Assembly: GCA_014529385.2 (NCBI GenBank)
Contig: CM043966.1
Span: 99,462,087-99,526,086, forward strand
Origin: Adiantum capillus-veneris
Taxonomy: Eukaryota; Streptophyta; Polypodiopsida; Polypodiales; Pteridaceae
Direction of reading: 5' to 3'
Length of the DNA: 64,000 nucleotides
A program made the position numbers and the translations under genes. Position 1 is the stretch's first letter. Each line of letters begins with the position of its first letter. Below are positions 63,624-64,000 of the stretch, one piece after another. The notes below the pieces were generated by a model. That model did no database searches. It had not been told where the DNA came from and was given only the letters and a program-made list of their open reading frames with translations.

Positions 63624-63865
63624 TGTGCACCCGAATGTGGTAAATAGGTTATCCATTGGGGCTTGAGTCAAGAATTAGTGTGCAGGTCTACGAGCTCTCT
63701 TAGAGGCACCCGTTGTTATCTCAATTTCCTTGATCTTCACGATGGTGTGCACCTGAATGTGGTAAATAGGTTATCCATTGGGGCTTGAGTCAAGAATTAG
63801 TGTGCAGGTCTACGAGCTCTCTTAGAGGCACCCATTGTTATCTCAATTTCCTTGATCTTCTTGAA
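63624..63865. repeat. 121-bp tandem duplication
   Basis: GTGTGCACCCGAATGTGG at 63624 recurs at 63745 (one substitution in this block), and the whole 121-bp unit is nearly identical. On the minus strand both copies keep an open stretch (APMDNLFTTF), perhaps part of a decayed protein gene running in from the right edge of the window, but I cannot identify it. Confidence 0.93.
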
Positions 63866-64000
63866 TAATTGGTCATGAATGCAAAACTCATCAAACAAAT
63901 TTTGGACGCCTCTCTTGATATCTTCATCTGATGTCAAAACTTCTCTACTTCTTCTTCATCATTTGAGTTGATTGTTCCTTTGATGCTGAAGCTTTTCTTA

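Noticed and set aside
63450-64000. Possible hAT/BED-finger transposase on the minus strand at the right edge (APMDNLFTTF and a charged upstream stretch)
   Set aside because: Only a few residues suggest it; no BED Cys/His pattern or dimerisation domain could be read, and the window ends.

Overview
The window looks like intergenic DNA of a large, repeat-rich plant nuclear genome. I see no rRNA, tRNA or recognisable host housekeeping gene. The evidence for a plant is a mixture of Ty3/gypsy LTR retrotransposon lineages (one with a second, archaeal-type RNase H; one with integrase plus chromodomain), an initiator-Met type primer binding site (TGGTATCAGAGC), plant-style LINE and Mutator-like fragments, and very long AG/CT and GT arrays. 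The diversity of gypsy lineages makes me lean to a non-flowering land plant (fern, lycophyte or bryophyte grade), but I cannot name the species. Almost every coding region is a broken transposon gene.

Left part (1-16 kb): scattered relics. These are an integrase tail (0.73-1.06 kb), a Mutator-like transposase scrap (2.3-2.6 kb), an AG array followed by a 172-bp tandem repeat (5.1-6.0 kb), a minus-strand gypsy RT/RNase H (7.2-8.7 kb), a minus-strand LINE (9.8-11.1 kb) next to a short poly(A) retroposon with target-site duplication (11.5-12.5 kb), and a degenerate 284-bp satellite whose units each carry an 18-bp hairpin (13.8-14.7 kb).

Centre (15.7-41.5 kb): a nest of three retrotransposons, one inside another. 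Element E2 (plus strand) has its integrase split: the zinc-finger half is at 15.7-16.26 kb and the catalytic half at 36.5 kb. Inside it lies E0 (minus strand; LTRs 16259-17425 and 34711-35865). Inside the gag gene of E0 lies E1 (plus strand, 22686-34350, with 2.5-2.6 kb LTRs and a perfect 5-bp target duplication ATGCT). The RT-RNase H-integrase segment of E0 (about 18230-20830) is inverted relative to its own gag, protease and integrase tail. The right edge of the nest (part of the E0 LTR plus the E2 remnant) has been tandemly duplicated as a 3.29-kb unit (about 34970-41560).

Right part (43-60 kb): element E3 (plus strand) runs from a gag zinc knuckle (48.2 kb) through protease, RT, RNase H and integrase to a polypurine tract and LTR at 54.93 kb. 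A gag-only element, E4 (43.1-48.2 kb, flanked by about 0.41-kb direct repeats), interrupts its gag. Then come a second PPT/LTR start (56.95 kb), a minus-strand LTR with a TGGCGCC primer site (57.76-58.65 kb) and a chromovirus integrase-chromodomain remnant (58.67-59.7 kb). The last 4 kb hold only microsatellites and short tandem duplications.

Two things look potentially new. (1) A roughly 70-codon ORF family occurs in the 5' leader of two otherwise different elements (E0 and E1), as tandem paralogues in E0, alignable without gaps over 68 residues. (2) A second retropepsin-like domain lies downstream of integrase in both E2 and E3, in addition to the normal protease in front of RT in E3.
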